Assembly: GCA_030631125.1 (NCBI GenBank)
Contig: DAOVLS010000181.1
Coordinates: 1-5,558 of the forward strand
Origin: Planctomycetales bacterium
GTDB taxonomy: Bacteria; Planctomycetota; Phycisphaerae; SM23-33
DNA: 5,558 bases
Direction: 5' to 3'
The notes under the pieces were generated by a model that did no database searches, was not told where the DNA came from, and was given only the letters and a program-made list of their open reading frames with translations. Of the stretch, positions 1 through 5,558 are shown one piece after another. Both the position numbers and the translations under genes were made by a program. Numbering within the stretch: the first letter of the stretch is position 1; every line of letters starts with the position of its first letter.

Positions 1-358
1 ACCCCAAACGCAAACCCGACGCCTTCAGATAACTTAGTATTTGCGCCTCGTGAACCGGTGTAAGATATTCAACAGCCTTCAATTCGACGATAATTTCCCC
101 TTCGACGAGCAGGTCTAATCTTTGCCCGCCGATCTGAATATTCTTGTATTTGACAGCAATAGGCACCTGCCGCTCAACGGCCAATCCTCGTAGTTGCAAC
201 TCGTGGTCGAATGCAACTTCGTATATACTTTCCAACAACCCAGGTCCAATTTGGCGATGAACCTCTATCGCCGCACCAAGGATTTGCCCACTCAATTCGT
301 TCAGTTCCTGCGGGAAATCCGCCGGCAAGGAAAGATCAGGCTTTCGTCTCGGAGGCAT
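1..358 (-). CDS. GxxExxY protein, PD-(D/E)XK nuclease-like (3' end outside window)
   Basis: From ATG at 358 the frame stays open to the left edge: 119 residues are visible and probably 10-20 are missing, since the family is usually about 120-140 residues long. The family signature is seen at G40-L-L-E43-S-I-Y46 (within GPGLLESIYE). A PD-(D/E)XK-like core follows: D82 in RLDLLVEGE, then E92-L-K94, then Q106-xxx-Y110 in HEAQILSYLK, the Q-xxx-Y motif shared with RecB/Cas4-like nucleases. Members are small soluble proteins found in many environmental genomes; the cellular role is not established, so nuclease activity is inferred from the fold motifs only. The start chosen gives MPPRRKPDLS. The frame is also open upstream through a 9-bp repeat, so a TTG at 436 would add 26 residues (HRGHRGHRE-type peptide); this is less likely to be the true start. 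AAGG lies 11 nt before the ATG, a weak ribosome binding site. Confidence 0.9.
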   Translation of the reverse strand, partial: MPPRRKPDLSLPADFPQELNELSGQILGAAIEVHRQIGPGLLESIYEVAFDHELQLRGLAVERQVPIAVKYKNIQIGGQRLDLLVEGEIIVELKAVEYLTPVHEAQILSYLKASGLRLG

Positions 359-378
359 TATCTCGACATCCTTTTCAT
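358..378 (-). other. Possible 6-codon leader ORF overlapping the GxxExxY start
   Basis: An ATG at 378 opens a six-codon frame (MKRMSR) ending in TAA at 360-358. That stop shares one base with the ATG of the GxxExxY gene (TAATG), the arrangement used for translational coupling. It is preceded by the purine-rich tract AAAAAAAGAG. Such a short frame may be a chance product of the A/G-rich leader, so this is a weak call. Confidence 0.2.
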
Positions 379-456
379 CTCTTTTTTTCTCTCTGTGACC
401 TCTGTGTCCTCTGTGGTTAAAATAATTTCCAACCAAACGTTCTCTACCACCCGTCG
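359..456. other. Intergenic spacer between the lyase and the GxxExxY gene
   Basis: These 98 bases hold the 9-bp repeat array and a purine-rich tract just before the GxxExxY start. I find no strong hairpin plus T-run that would end the upstream transcript and no convincing -35/-10 pair. A weak TGGTT/AACCA inverted pair brackets an AT-rich stretch on the minus strand (about 413-437). Whether the GxxExxY gene has its own promoter cannot be decided from the sequence. Confidence 0.5.
389..415 (-). repeat. Three tandem 9-bp repeats in the leader of the GxxExxY gene
   Basis: Reading the minus strand, the units are CACAGAGGA (415-407), CACAGAGGT (406-398) and CACAGAGAG (397-389), followed by a purine-rich run of A and G. 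The array starts about 57 nt and ends 31 nt before the gene's ATG, on the strand that would be the mRNA. The unit length is a multiple of three, so in frame with the gene it would read H-R-G, H-R-G, H-R-E. I recall similar ACCACAGAG-type arrays in front of GxxExxY genes in other environmental genomes; that link is memory, not a search result. The role is unknown: it may be an untranslated leader or regulatory tract, or a mobile repeat. Confidence 0.75.
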
Positions 457-3015
457 TTACTTGATTTCCTTAAATATAGGCCAGGAGCGATCCTTTTGAC
501 CTGTCGGCAGCGTGAATTTCCACGTCCGCTTTGGCGTCTTTATCGTCAATGTTTGGCCCCGGTCGGCCTTTGCCGCCTCGGCAGTGATGCGAAACTCGCT
601 GCCTGCCGGGCGGGCCTCGAGGACGGTGATGAACACGGCTTTTCTGCGTTTCCTGGCGTTTGAGAGGACAAGGGCGTCGAGTTTGCGGTTGCGGTGGGAC
701 CCGTGAGGGTCTTTGACAAGATGTTTCAACGCTTGAGCCGTTACGTCCTCAGGCCACAGCGCCGTCAGACGGAGCCTGCCTTTTTTGCCGCCTGCGACGT
801 ATTGCCCCTGTCCTTTGCGATGGAAGGGAAAATCACTGTGAAAGGACAGTTCGATCTTCGCCGGCTCTTTCGTCTCGAACTCATCGACGATAATCCAGCA
901 GTCCGGCTTGATGTGGAATACGTGCCGGAGGAATTTTTTCAGACCGGCCTTGTCTTTGTAGGCGGCAGTAACGTCGCCGATGACGTAGTCGAACTCCCGT
1001 CCGGCGAAAGCGCGAAGAATTTTCGGCCCGCGCCCCCGGGCATATAGTGAACCGCCGCTGAACCACATGGACCCTTCGCCGATCTGACCGATACCGTTAA
1101 TAAGGGCCGTATTCTGGTTAACGGTTTCCTTGAAGGCATAGCGGTCGTCGGTAATCAGCCAGTCGCCGTAGGCGAACAACTGAAACGCCCCGGCGTCGGG
1201 ATGTACGTGCCCTGCACCCGGATCGTATGAGAAGGTTTTGATGGCATGGTGGCCTATGCACGGGCCGCACTTGAAGGCAAAGAGCGATTCGGCGCTGTCC
1301 CATCCGCTGCGCATGAAGACCAGTTCCATGTCGTCGAAGTGCTTGAACGTCGGCAGGTCCGTCGGCGGAACCGGTTTGACCGTCGGGTCGAACCAGAGAA
1401 GGTTCAGGAAGCACGCGGAACATTTGCAGACGCCGGCCTTGTCCGTTTCATCGGCCAGCCACTGGGCGTGTCCGTCGCGGTACTCTGCCGCGAGTTTCCG
1501 CAGCATGTGATCCGGTCCATACCACCAGTAGCGCGGCGCATCTGCAAAGGACATCTGGCTTGCATCGCGTGTCCAGTATTTCCGGCCCAGCATGGAATAC
1601 TGGACAAACGAGGTGGTGTTTTTGAACCACGCGTTATCTTTGAAGAGGTCCTCTCCCAACAGGTCGCGGGCAAGGTCCATGTACTTCAGCATGAACTCGA
1701 TCCCGTAGGACCAGTATGGTACGCCTTCATGGCTGGCCCCGTCCGCGCCCAGCGAGGCCATGACTTTCTTGTATTTTTTCAGCGGTATCGTTATCCAGCC
1801 GTCGATGTTTTCGACTTCGCCGTACAGCGCCATCCCCGCAGCCGACAGGCCGGTTATGTTCACCCATTGGTGGTTCTGGAGATAGGCGCGGTGCCACCAG
1901 GCCGACCTTGTTACCATTTTTTCGAACATGCCCCGCCCGCGCCGCACCATGCACTTGCGAATCGTCGAGCGGGTCTTCTCGTCCAGGTCGTGATACAGCC
2001 AGTCGTATCCCAGCGCCAGGCCGAACAACTGATGCCCTGTCTCCAGGTCCATTCCGTCTTTCTGCCCCAGCCCCCAGGTCGGATAAGCAGCCGAGGCGAG
2101 CATCCATTCCTTCGCGGAATCGAGGTACTTCTTCTCGCCCGTCAGGACGTACATAATCGCCAGGTGAGGCATCATGTTGCCGACCCCGCGCTGCCACAAC
2201 TGCTCTGCCCCGGAGTGCCCTTCCGGCAGTTTCCTCGCTCGGTATTTCGGCGGGCCGGTCTTGACGCCGCGGTCGGCCACCTGGCGGATCTCGGCAAGGA
2301 AGGAGCGATACGGCTCGGTGCGAATCTTCTTTTTCAACTCCGCGATCCGCTTTGTCGTCAGGTAAAGCCGGGGATGGACGTTCCGCCTTGCCGACAGCGC
2401 CGGCGGAACCGTCTTGAAGCGTGCAGCCTTAATCGCAGAGAACTCGTCGATCCGGATGACCCTTACCCTTACAACGTCGATCCAGGCGTCCATTGTCATC
2501 GGTTTAGGCGTGGCCCTTTCCAGCATAATCTGCCCGCCAGTGGCCGTTTTCGGACAAACGAACTCAACATCCATTTTCTGCCATCCGCCGCGTTTCAGGT
2601 TGTAGGGATTCGTTCTAGCTCGGCCTAGCCTTTTGCTGTGGTTGCTTTCGGGGTCCTCCCACTCGCCGCCAGGCTTTCGGGCGAGGAATACGACCTTGAA
2701 ATACGGCCCGATGCCCGATGAGATATTCTTGATTAGAAACAAAACCGTCAGACGGTACTTTTTCCCTTCCTCCAGTGCAAAGGGACTGGTGCCGATAAAA
2801 TCCCAGCCGCTGGTCTGGTCCTGCCTGATGCGCATCAGATTTTTTTTACCATCTATCGAACCAACCTCGAGCCAGCACCCTTTTTTGGCGACCCCCCAGG
2901 TCACTCCTTTCATTAAACCCGCCGAATAGCCTTCACCGACGGCCGCGCAACTCGACAAAGCAGCCATGCACAGACAGGCTGCGATTGCCGGAATGTATCG
3001 CTTCTGATTCTTCAT
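457..3015 (-). CDS. Heparinase II/III family (DUF4962-type) polysaccharide lyase lipoprotein
   Basis: An 852-residue exported protein, probably cleaving uronic-acid-containing polysaccharides by beta-elimination; the substrate cannot be read from sequence. Residues 1-23 form a lipoprotein signal peptide: basic start (MKNQKR), hydrophobic core and lipobox L20-S-S-C23, so it is probably membrane-anchored outside the cytoplasm. Residues about 30-195 look like a beta-rich carbohydrate-binding-type domain (GWDFIG, GWQKMDVEF, AWIDVVRVRV). HPRLYLTTKRIAELKKKI (214-231) opens the alpha/alpha-toroid, which holds N381-H382-Q-W-V-N386 and DGASHEGVPYWSYG (425-438, with Y434/Y437). The C-terminal beta-sandwich has GHVHPDAGAFQLFAYGDW (602-619) with H603 and H605, then Y626. 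By analogy with heparinase II and PL17 lyases, the Asn/His, Tyr and second His would be catalytic. The usual HNT after the Tyr is QNT (634-636), and there is a C530-x-C532-x-x-C535 cluster. The start is supported by GAAAGGA 7 nt upstream. Confidence 0.9.
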   Translation of the reverse strand: MKNQKRYIPAIAACLCMAALSSCAAVGEGYSAGLMKGVTWGVAKKGCWLEVGSIDGKKNLMRIRQDQTSGWDFIGTSPFALEEGKKYRLTVLFLIKNISSGIGPYFKVVFLARKPGGEWEDPESNHSKRLGRARTNPYNLKRGGWQKMDVEFVCPKTATGGQIMLERATPKPMTMDAWIDVVRVRVIRIDEFSAIKAARFKTVPPALSARRNVHPRLYLTTKRIAELKKKIRTEPYRSFLAEIRQVADRGVKTGPPKYRARKLPEGHSGAEQLWQRGVGNMMPHLAIMYVLTGEKKYLDSAKEWMLASAAYPTWGLGQKDGMDLETGHQLFGLALGYDWLYHDLDEKTRSTIRKCMVRRGRGMFEKMVTRSAWWHRAYLQNHQWVNITGLSAAGMALYGEVENIDGWITIPLKKYKKVMASLGADGASHEGVPYWSYGIEFMLKYMDLARDLLGEDLFKDNAWFKNTTSFVQYSMLGRKYWTRDASQMSFADAPRYWWYGPDHMLRKLAAEYRDGHAQWLADETDKAGVCKCSACFLNLLWFDPTVKPVPPTDLPTFKHFDDMELVFMRSGWDSAESLFAFKCGPCIGHHAIKTFSYDPGAGHVHPDAGAFQLFAYGDWLITDDRYAFKETVNQNTALINGIGQIGEGSMWFSGGSLYARGRGPKILRAFAGREFDYVIGDVTAAYKDKAGLKKFLRHVFHIKPDCWIIVDEFETKEPAKIELSFHSDFPFHRKGQGQYVAGGKKGRLRLTALWPEDVTAQALKHLVKDPHGSHRNRKLDALVLSNARKRRKAVFITVLEARPAGSEFRITAEAAKADRGQTLTIKTPKRTWKFTLPTGQKDRSWPIFKEIK

Positions 3016-3022
3016 GATGTTT

Positions 3023-3029
3023 TCCTTTC
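3023..3029 (-). promoter_or_regulatory. Ribosome binding site of the lyase gene
   Basis: On the minus strand GAAAGGA lies 7 nt before the ATG at 3015, inside the 26-nt gap after the purL stop. It fixes the start that gives a complete lipoprotein signal peptide. The short gap contains no terminator or promoter, which suggests that the lyase is translated from the purL transcript. Confidence 0.75.
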
Positions 3030-3041
3030 AACCTTAAGAAA

Positions 3042-5558
3042 CTACCAGTCAAACGTTCCCTGCCAAGCCTGTTTTGCATCAGCGATGGAAACGTCGATAA
3101 CCTTACCTGCATCGTCTTTGACCACCACCCTGCCGGTGTCTGTAACTTTTCCAATCTCGCTGCAGGGGATGTCTTTGGTTATTTCGAAGAATGCTTCGCG
3201 GTTTTCCGGCGCGACTTCTACCATGAACCGCCCAGCATTTTCAGCAAATAGTTTAGCCACGGGCGGGACGCCCGTGCTACGTAGCATGGCCGTCTCGGCC
3301 ATGCCACTAATATCCAGTTCAACGCCAAGCCCGCCGGCGAACGCCATTTCCGTGGCTGCGACGGCCAGACCACCTTCGGACAGGTCGTGGCAGGCGCGGA
3401 CAAGCCCGGCGGTAATTGCCTCCTGAACAGCCTGCATAACTTTCTTTGATTCGGCTGGGTGAACCGGCGGAACATCCGTGCCGGATTCAATCCCTTCGAC
3501 CAGCAGGTAATGGCTGCCGCCAAGGTCAGCCGTCGTCGTACCCAGCAGGAACAGGCAATTGCCCGCTTCCTTTGCGTCGGCGGTAACGCAGCGGGAAGCA
3601 TCCTCGATTACGCTGAGGGCTGAGATCAGTAGCGTCGGCGGGATGGCAATCGTTTCGCCGGTATCCGTCTGGAACTCGTTGTTGAGCGAATCCTTGCCGG
3701 AGATGAACGGCGTACCGTAGGCCATTGCACCGTCGTAGCAGGCTTTTGCCGCCTGGACTAAAGCGCCCATCCGGTCGGGCTTGTTGCAGTTGCCCCACGA
3801 GAAATTGTCCAGAATCGCCATCTGCTCGAGATTACCGCCGACGGCGATATTGTTCCGCAATGCTTCGTCTATCGCGTGCAGGGCTGAGTTGTACGGGTCA
3901 AGTTCGCCGAGACGCGGGTTCATCCCGCAGGAAATCACCAGCCCCTTCCGGCTGCTGAGCACCGGTCGAACCACAGCCGCATCGCCGGGACCATCGTGCT
4001 CGACGCCCACCAGCGGCTTGATGACGCTTCCGCCCTGAACCTCGTGATCGTACTGGCGGACAACCCACTCTTTCGAAGCGACATTCGGCGACGCGAGAAT
4101 TTTTAACAGGATATCACTATAATTATCCCTTGGCTTCGGATTCGGGCTTGTCCGTTTCGCTATTTTGACAACCGCTTCCTTAGTCGGTCTCGGCAGCCCG
4201 TTATGCAGAAACTCCATCTGAAGTTCGCCGACGAGTTGCCCGTCGTAGAGCAGTCGAAGGTGTTTGCCGGGCGTGCCGTAGTGTCCGATAACGACGGCTT
4301 CGACGTCTTCGGCGGCAAATACCTTCAGGATTTCTTCGACGTTCCCCGGCGGCACAGCCAGGACCATCCGCTCCTGTGCTTCGGACTCCCATATTTCCCA
4401 GTAACTCAATCCTGCGTATTTGAGCGGTACGCGATCCAGATGCACTTCCGCGCCGAGGTGTTCGCCCATCTCGCCGACGGCGCTTGCCAGTCCGCCGGCT
4501 CCGCAATCGGTAATCGCGCTGTAAAGGTCGGCATTGCGGGCCTGGATGAGTGTGTCGAGCGTTTTCTTTTCGGTGATGGCGTTTCCGATCTGGACTGCGC
4601 CGGAGAATTCCGTTTCGTGTTCGTGCGTCAGTTCGCCGCTGCTGAATGTCGCGCCGTGGATACCGTCGCGTCCGGTCCTGCCGCCCACGCAGATAATCGC
4701 GTCGCCGGCGCTTGGCCAGGCCTTGAGAGCCTTGCCCTTCGGCATCACAGCCACCGTCCCGCAGAATACCAGCGGGTTTCCGATGTACTTTTCGTCGAAG
4801 TACACCGCCCCGTTAACGGTGGGGATTCCCATACGGTTTCCGTAGTCGCGTACTCCGGCCACTACGCCTCGCATAATCCGCCGAGGATGCAACACGCCTT
4901 TGGGTACGTCCGCAATCGCCATATCGGTCGGGCCGAAGCAGAAAACGTCGGTGTTGGCGACCGGAAAAGCCCCCAACCCGGTTCCCATCGGATCGCGGAC
5001 GACGCCGCCGGTACCCGTGCCCGCTCCGCCGTAAGGGTCAAGGGCAGAGGGGTGATTGTGCGTCTCGACCTTAAAGCACACAGCCCATTCGTCGTCGAAC
5101 TCGATCACCCCGGCATCGTCCTCGAAGACGCTGATGCACCAGGGCTTGTCCAGTTCCTTCGTCGCTCCGAAGACCGTCGTCTTGAGGAGGTTTGGAATTC
5201 GCTCGATTTCGTTTCCGTTCTCGTCTGTAACCCGTACATCCGAGCGGAATGTCTTGTGGCCGCAGTGTTCGGACCAGGTTTGCGCGATGGTCTCGATTTC
5301 CACGTCGGTCGGTTCGCGTCCCAGGCTGTTATAGTGTTCCCGGATAGCCTTCATTTCGGTAAGGTTCAGGAACAGGTCGCGGTCCTTGCTGAGTTTTTCC
5401 AGGGCGGCGGCGTCGAGTTCGCGGATGGGAATTTCGACGATTTTTAATTCATACTTGCTTGTGTGCGTCTCTTCCGGGGTGTAAGCGGCGAAATGGACGT
5501 CCTCGATTACGTCGTTCGCCAGCAGGCGGCGGGCAATTGTCGCTCGCTGCTCGTCGGT
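3042..5558 (-). CDS. purL: Phosphoribosylformylglycinamidine synthase PurL with PurS-like N-terminus (5' end outside window)
   Basis: Makes FGAM from FGAR, ATP and glutamine-derived ammonia in de novo purine synthesis; cytoplasmic, normally working with PurQ. 838 residues are visible, ending in a TAG at 3044-3042. Counting from M1 at 5354: W27-S-E-H30-C (catalytic region), ETHNHPSA (97-104), GGAGTGTGGVVRD (109-121), GGRTGRDGIHGATFSS (224-239), DCGAGGLASAVGEM (283-296), SEAQERM (324-330), GGNLEQMAILDNFSWGNCNKPDRMG (506-530) and ISGKDSLNNEF (551-561). The AIRS-like halves therefore appear intact. M1 is not the true start: the frame continues 68 codons to the window edge, and RRLLANDVIEDVHF there matches the C-terminal end of PurS, so the gene encodes a PurS-PurL-like fusion. 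There is no C-terminal glutaminase domain, so PurQ must be separate. Residues about 684-700 come from an inserted palindromic element, without loss of frame. It is followed after 26 nt by the lyase gene. Confidence 0.95.
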   Translation of the reverse strand, partial: TDEQRATIARRLLANDVIEDVHFAAYTPEETHTSKYELKIVEIPIRELDAAALEKLSKDRDLFLNLTEMKAIREHYNSLGREPTDVEIETIAQTWSEHCGHKTFRSDVRVTDENGNEIERIPNLLKTTVFGATKELDKPWCISVFEDDAGVIEFDDEWAVCFKVETHNHPSALDPYGGAGTGTGGVVRDPMGTGLGAFPVANTDVFCFGPTDMAIADVPKGVLHPRRIMRGVVAGVRDYGNRMGIPTVNGAVYFDEKYIGNPLVFCGTVAVMPKGKALKAWPSAGDAIICVGGRTGRDGIHGATFSSGELTHEHETEFSGAVQIGNAITEKKTLDTLIQARNADLYSAITDCGAGGLASAVGEMGEHLGAEVHLDRVPLKYAGLSYWEIWESEAQERMVLAVPPGNVEEILKVFAAEDVEAVVIGHYGTPGKHLRLLYDGQLVGELQMEFLHNGLPRPTKEAVVKIAKRTSPNPKPRDNYSDILLKILASPNVASKEWVVRQYDHEVQGGSVIKPLVGVEHDGPGDAAVVRPVLSSRKGLVISCGMNPRLGELDPYNSALHAIDEALRNNIAVGGNLEQMAILDNFSWGNCNKPDRMGALVQAAKACYDGAMAYGTPFISGKDSLNNEFQTDTGETIAIPPTLLISALSVIEDASRCVTADAKEAGNCLFLLGTTTADLGGSHYLLVEGIESGTDVPPVHPAESKKVMQAVQEAITAGLVRACHDLSEGGLAVAATEMAFAGGLGVELDISGMAETAMLRSTGVPPVAKLFAENAGRFMVEVAPENREAFFEITKDIPCSEIGKVTDTGRVVVKDDAGKVIDVSIADAKQAWQGTFDW
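3258..3303 (-). repeat. In-frame double-hairpin palindromic element inside purL
   Basis: This 46-bp composite has three symmetric parts. On the plus strand: CACGGGCG (3258-3265), loop GGA, CGCCCGTG (3269-3276), a perfect 8-bp-arm hairpin; then the 10-bp palindrome GCTACGTAGC (3276-3285); then CATGGCCG (3285-3292), loop TCT, CGGCCATG (3296-3303), a second perfect 8-bp-arm hairpin. It is translated within PurL as M-A-E-T-A-M-L-R-S-T-G-V-P-P-V-A (residues 685-700), between DISG and KLFAENAGRF, where PurL homologues normally run almost directly into the LFSE..GRF segment. The TGVPPV-coding hairpin resembles a dispersed repeat I associate with planctomycete genomes. It is probably a REP- or RPE-like mobile palindrome that inserted in frame. 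Confidence 0.8.

Noticed and set aside
416..456. Possible transcription terminator after the lyase stop codon
   Set aside because: Only a weak 5-bp TGGTT/AACCA pair with a long AT-rich spacer is present, with no T-run directly after a stable stem.
194..499. Plus-strand open frame of 101 codons across the left intergenic region
   Set aside because: It overlaps the GxxExxY gene, its repeat leader and the 3' end of the lyase gene in antisense, and has no recognisable product.
1246..2628. Long plus-strand open frame (460 codons) opposite the lyase gene
   Set aside because: It lies entirely antisense to a well-supported lyase, its translation is Arg/Pro/His/Val-rich with no recognisable domain, and such frames are common opposite GC-rich genes.
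3462..3482. GTDVPPV peptide in PurL (residues 625-631), similar to the TGVPPV of the palindromic element
   Set aside because: The DNA here lacks perfect hairpin arms, and PurL homologues normally have a VP-x-V-type segment at this place before the helix, so it is probably native sequence and not a second insertion.
4203..5447. Long plus-strand open frame (414 codons) opposite purL
   Set aside because: It is antisense to strongly conserved PurL motifs and shows no family resemblance of its own; it follows from the codon bias of the opposite strand.

Overview
The window is gene-dense and all genes lie on the minus strand. Read in the direction of transcription (right to left) they are: a large purine-biosynthesis gene, purL, with a PurS-like N-terminus, entering from the right edge; after a 26-nt gap, a secreted heparinase II/III-type polysaccharide lyase lipoprotein; and after a 98-nt gap, a small GxxExxY protein (PD-(D/E)XK nuclease-like fold) that runs off the left edge. 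I see no convincing plus-strand genes, tRNA or rRNA genes, CRISPR array or insertion sequence.

The likely source is a member of the Planctomycetota, perhaps a Phycisphaerae/Sedimentisphaerales-like lineage, or another environmental bacterium with a large carbohydrate-degrading repertoire. This is inference. It rests on the PurS-like extension of PurL, the large DUF4962/heparinase-type lipoprotein, the GxxExxY gene with its HRGHRG-type repeat leader, and a palindromic element of the TGVPPV type, which I associate with planctomycete genomes. No database search was run.

Layout: 3042-5558 is PurL (FGAM synthase, fourth step of purine synthesis), open at its 5' end. Its catalytic and nucleotide-binding motifs are intact. 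It carries an in-frame double-hairpin element at 3258-3303 that adds about 16 residues to the protein. 457-3015 is an 852-residue lyase with a lipobox signal peptide, a probable N-terminal carbohydrate-binding beta-sandwich, an alpha/alpha-toroid and a heparinase II/III C-terminal domain. 1-358 is the GxxExxY protein, preceded by three 9-bp direct repeats (389-415). The short purL-to-lyase gap and good ribosome binding site suggest co-transcription, but no functional link between the two is evident.

Most of the window is conventional. The two signals most worth following are the protein-coding palindromic element inside purL, which resembles in behaviour the in-frame palindromic elements of Rickettsia, and the repeat leader in front of the GxxExxY gene.
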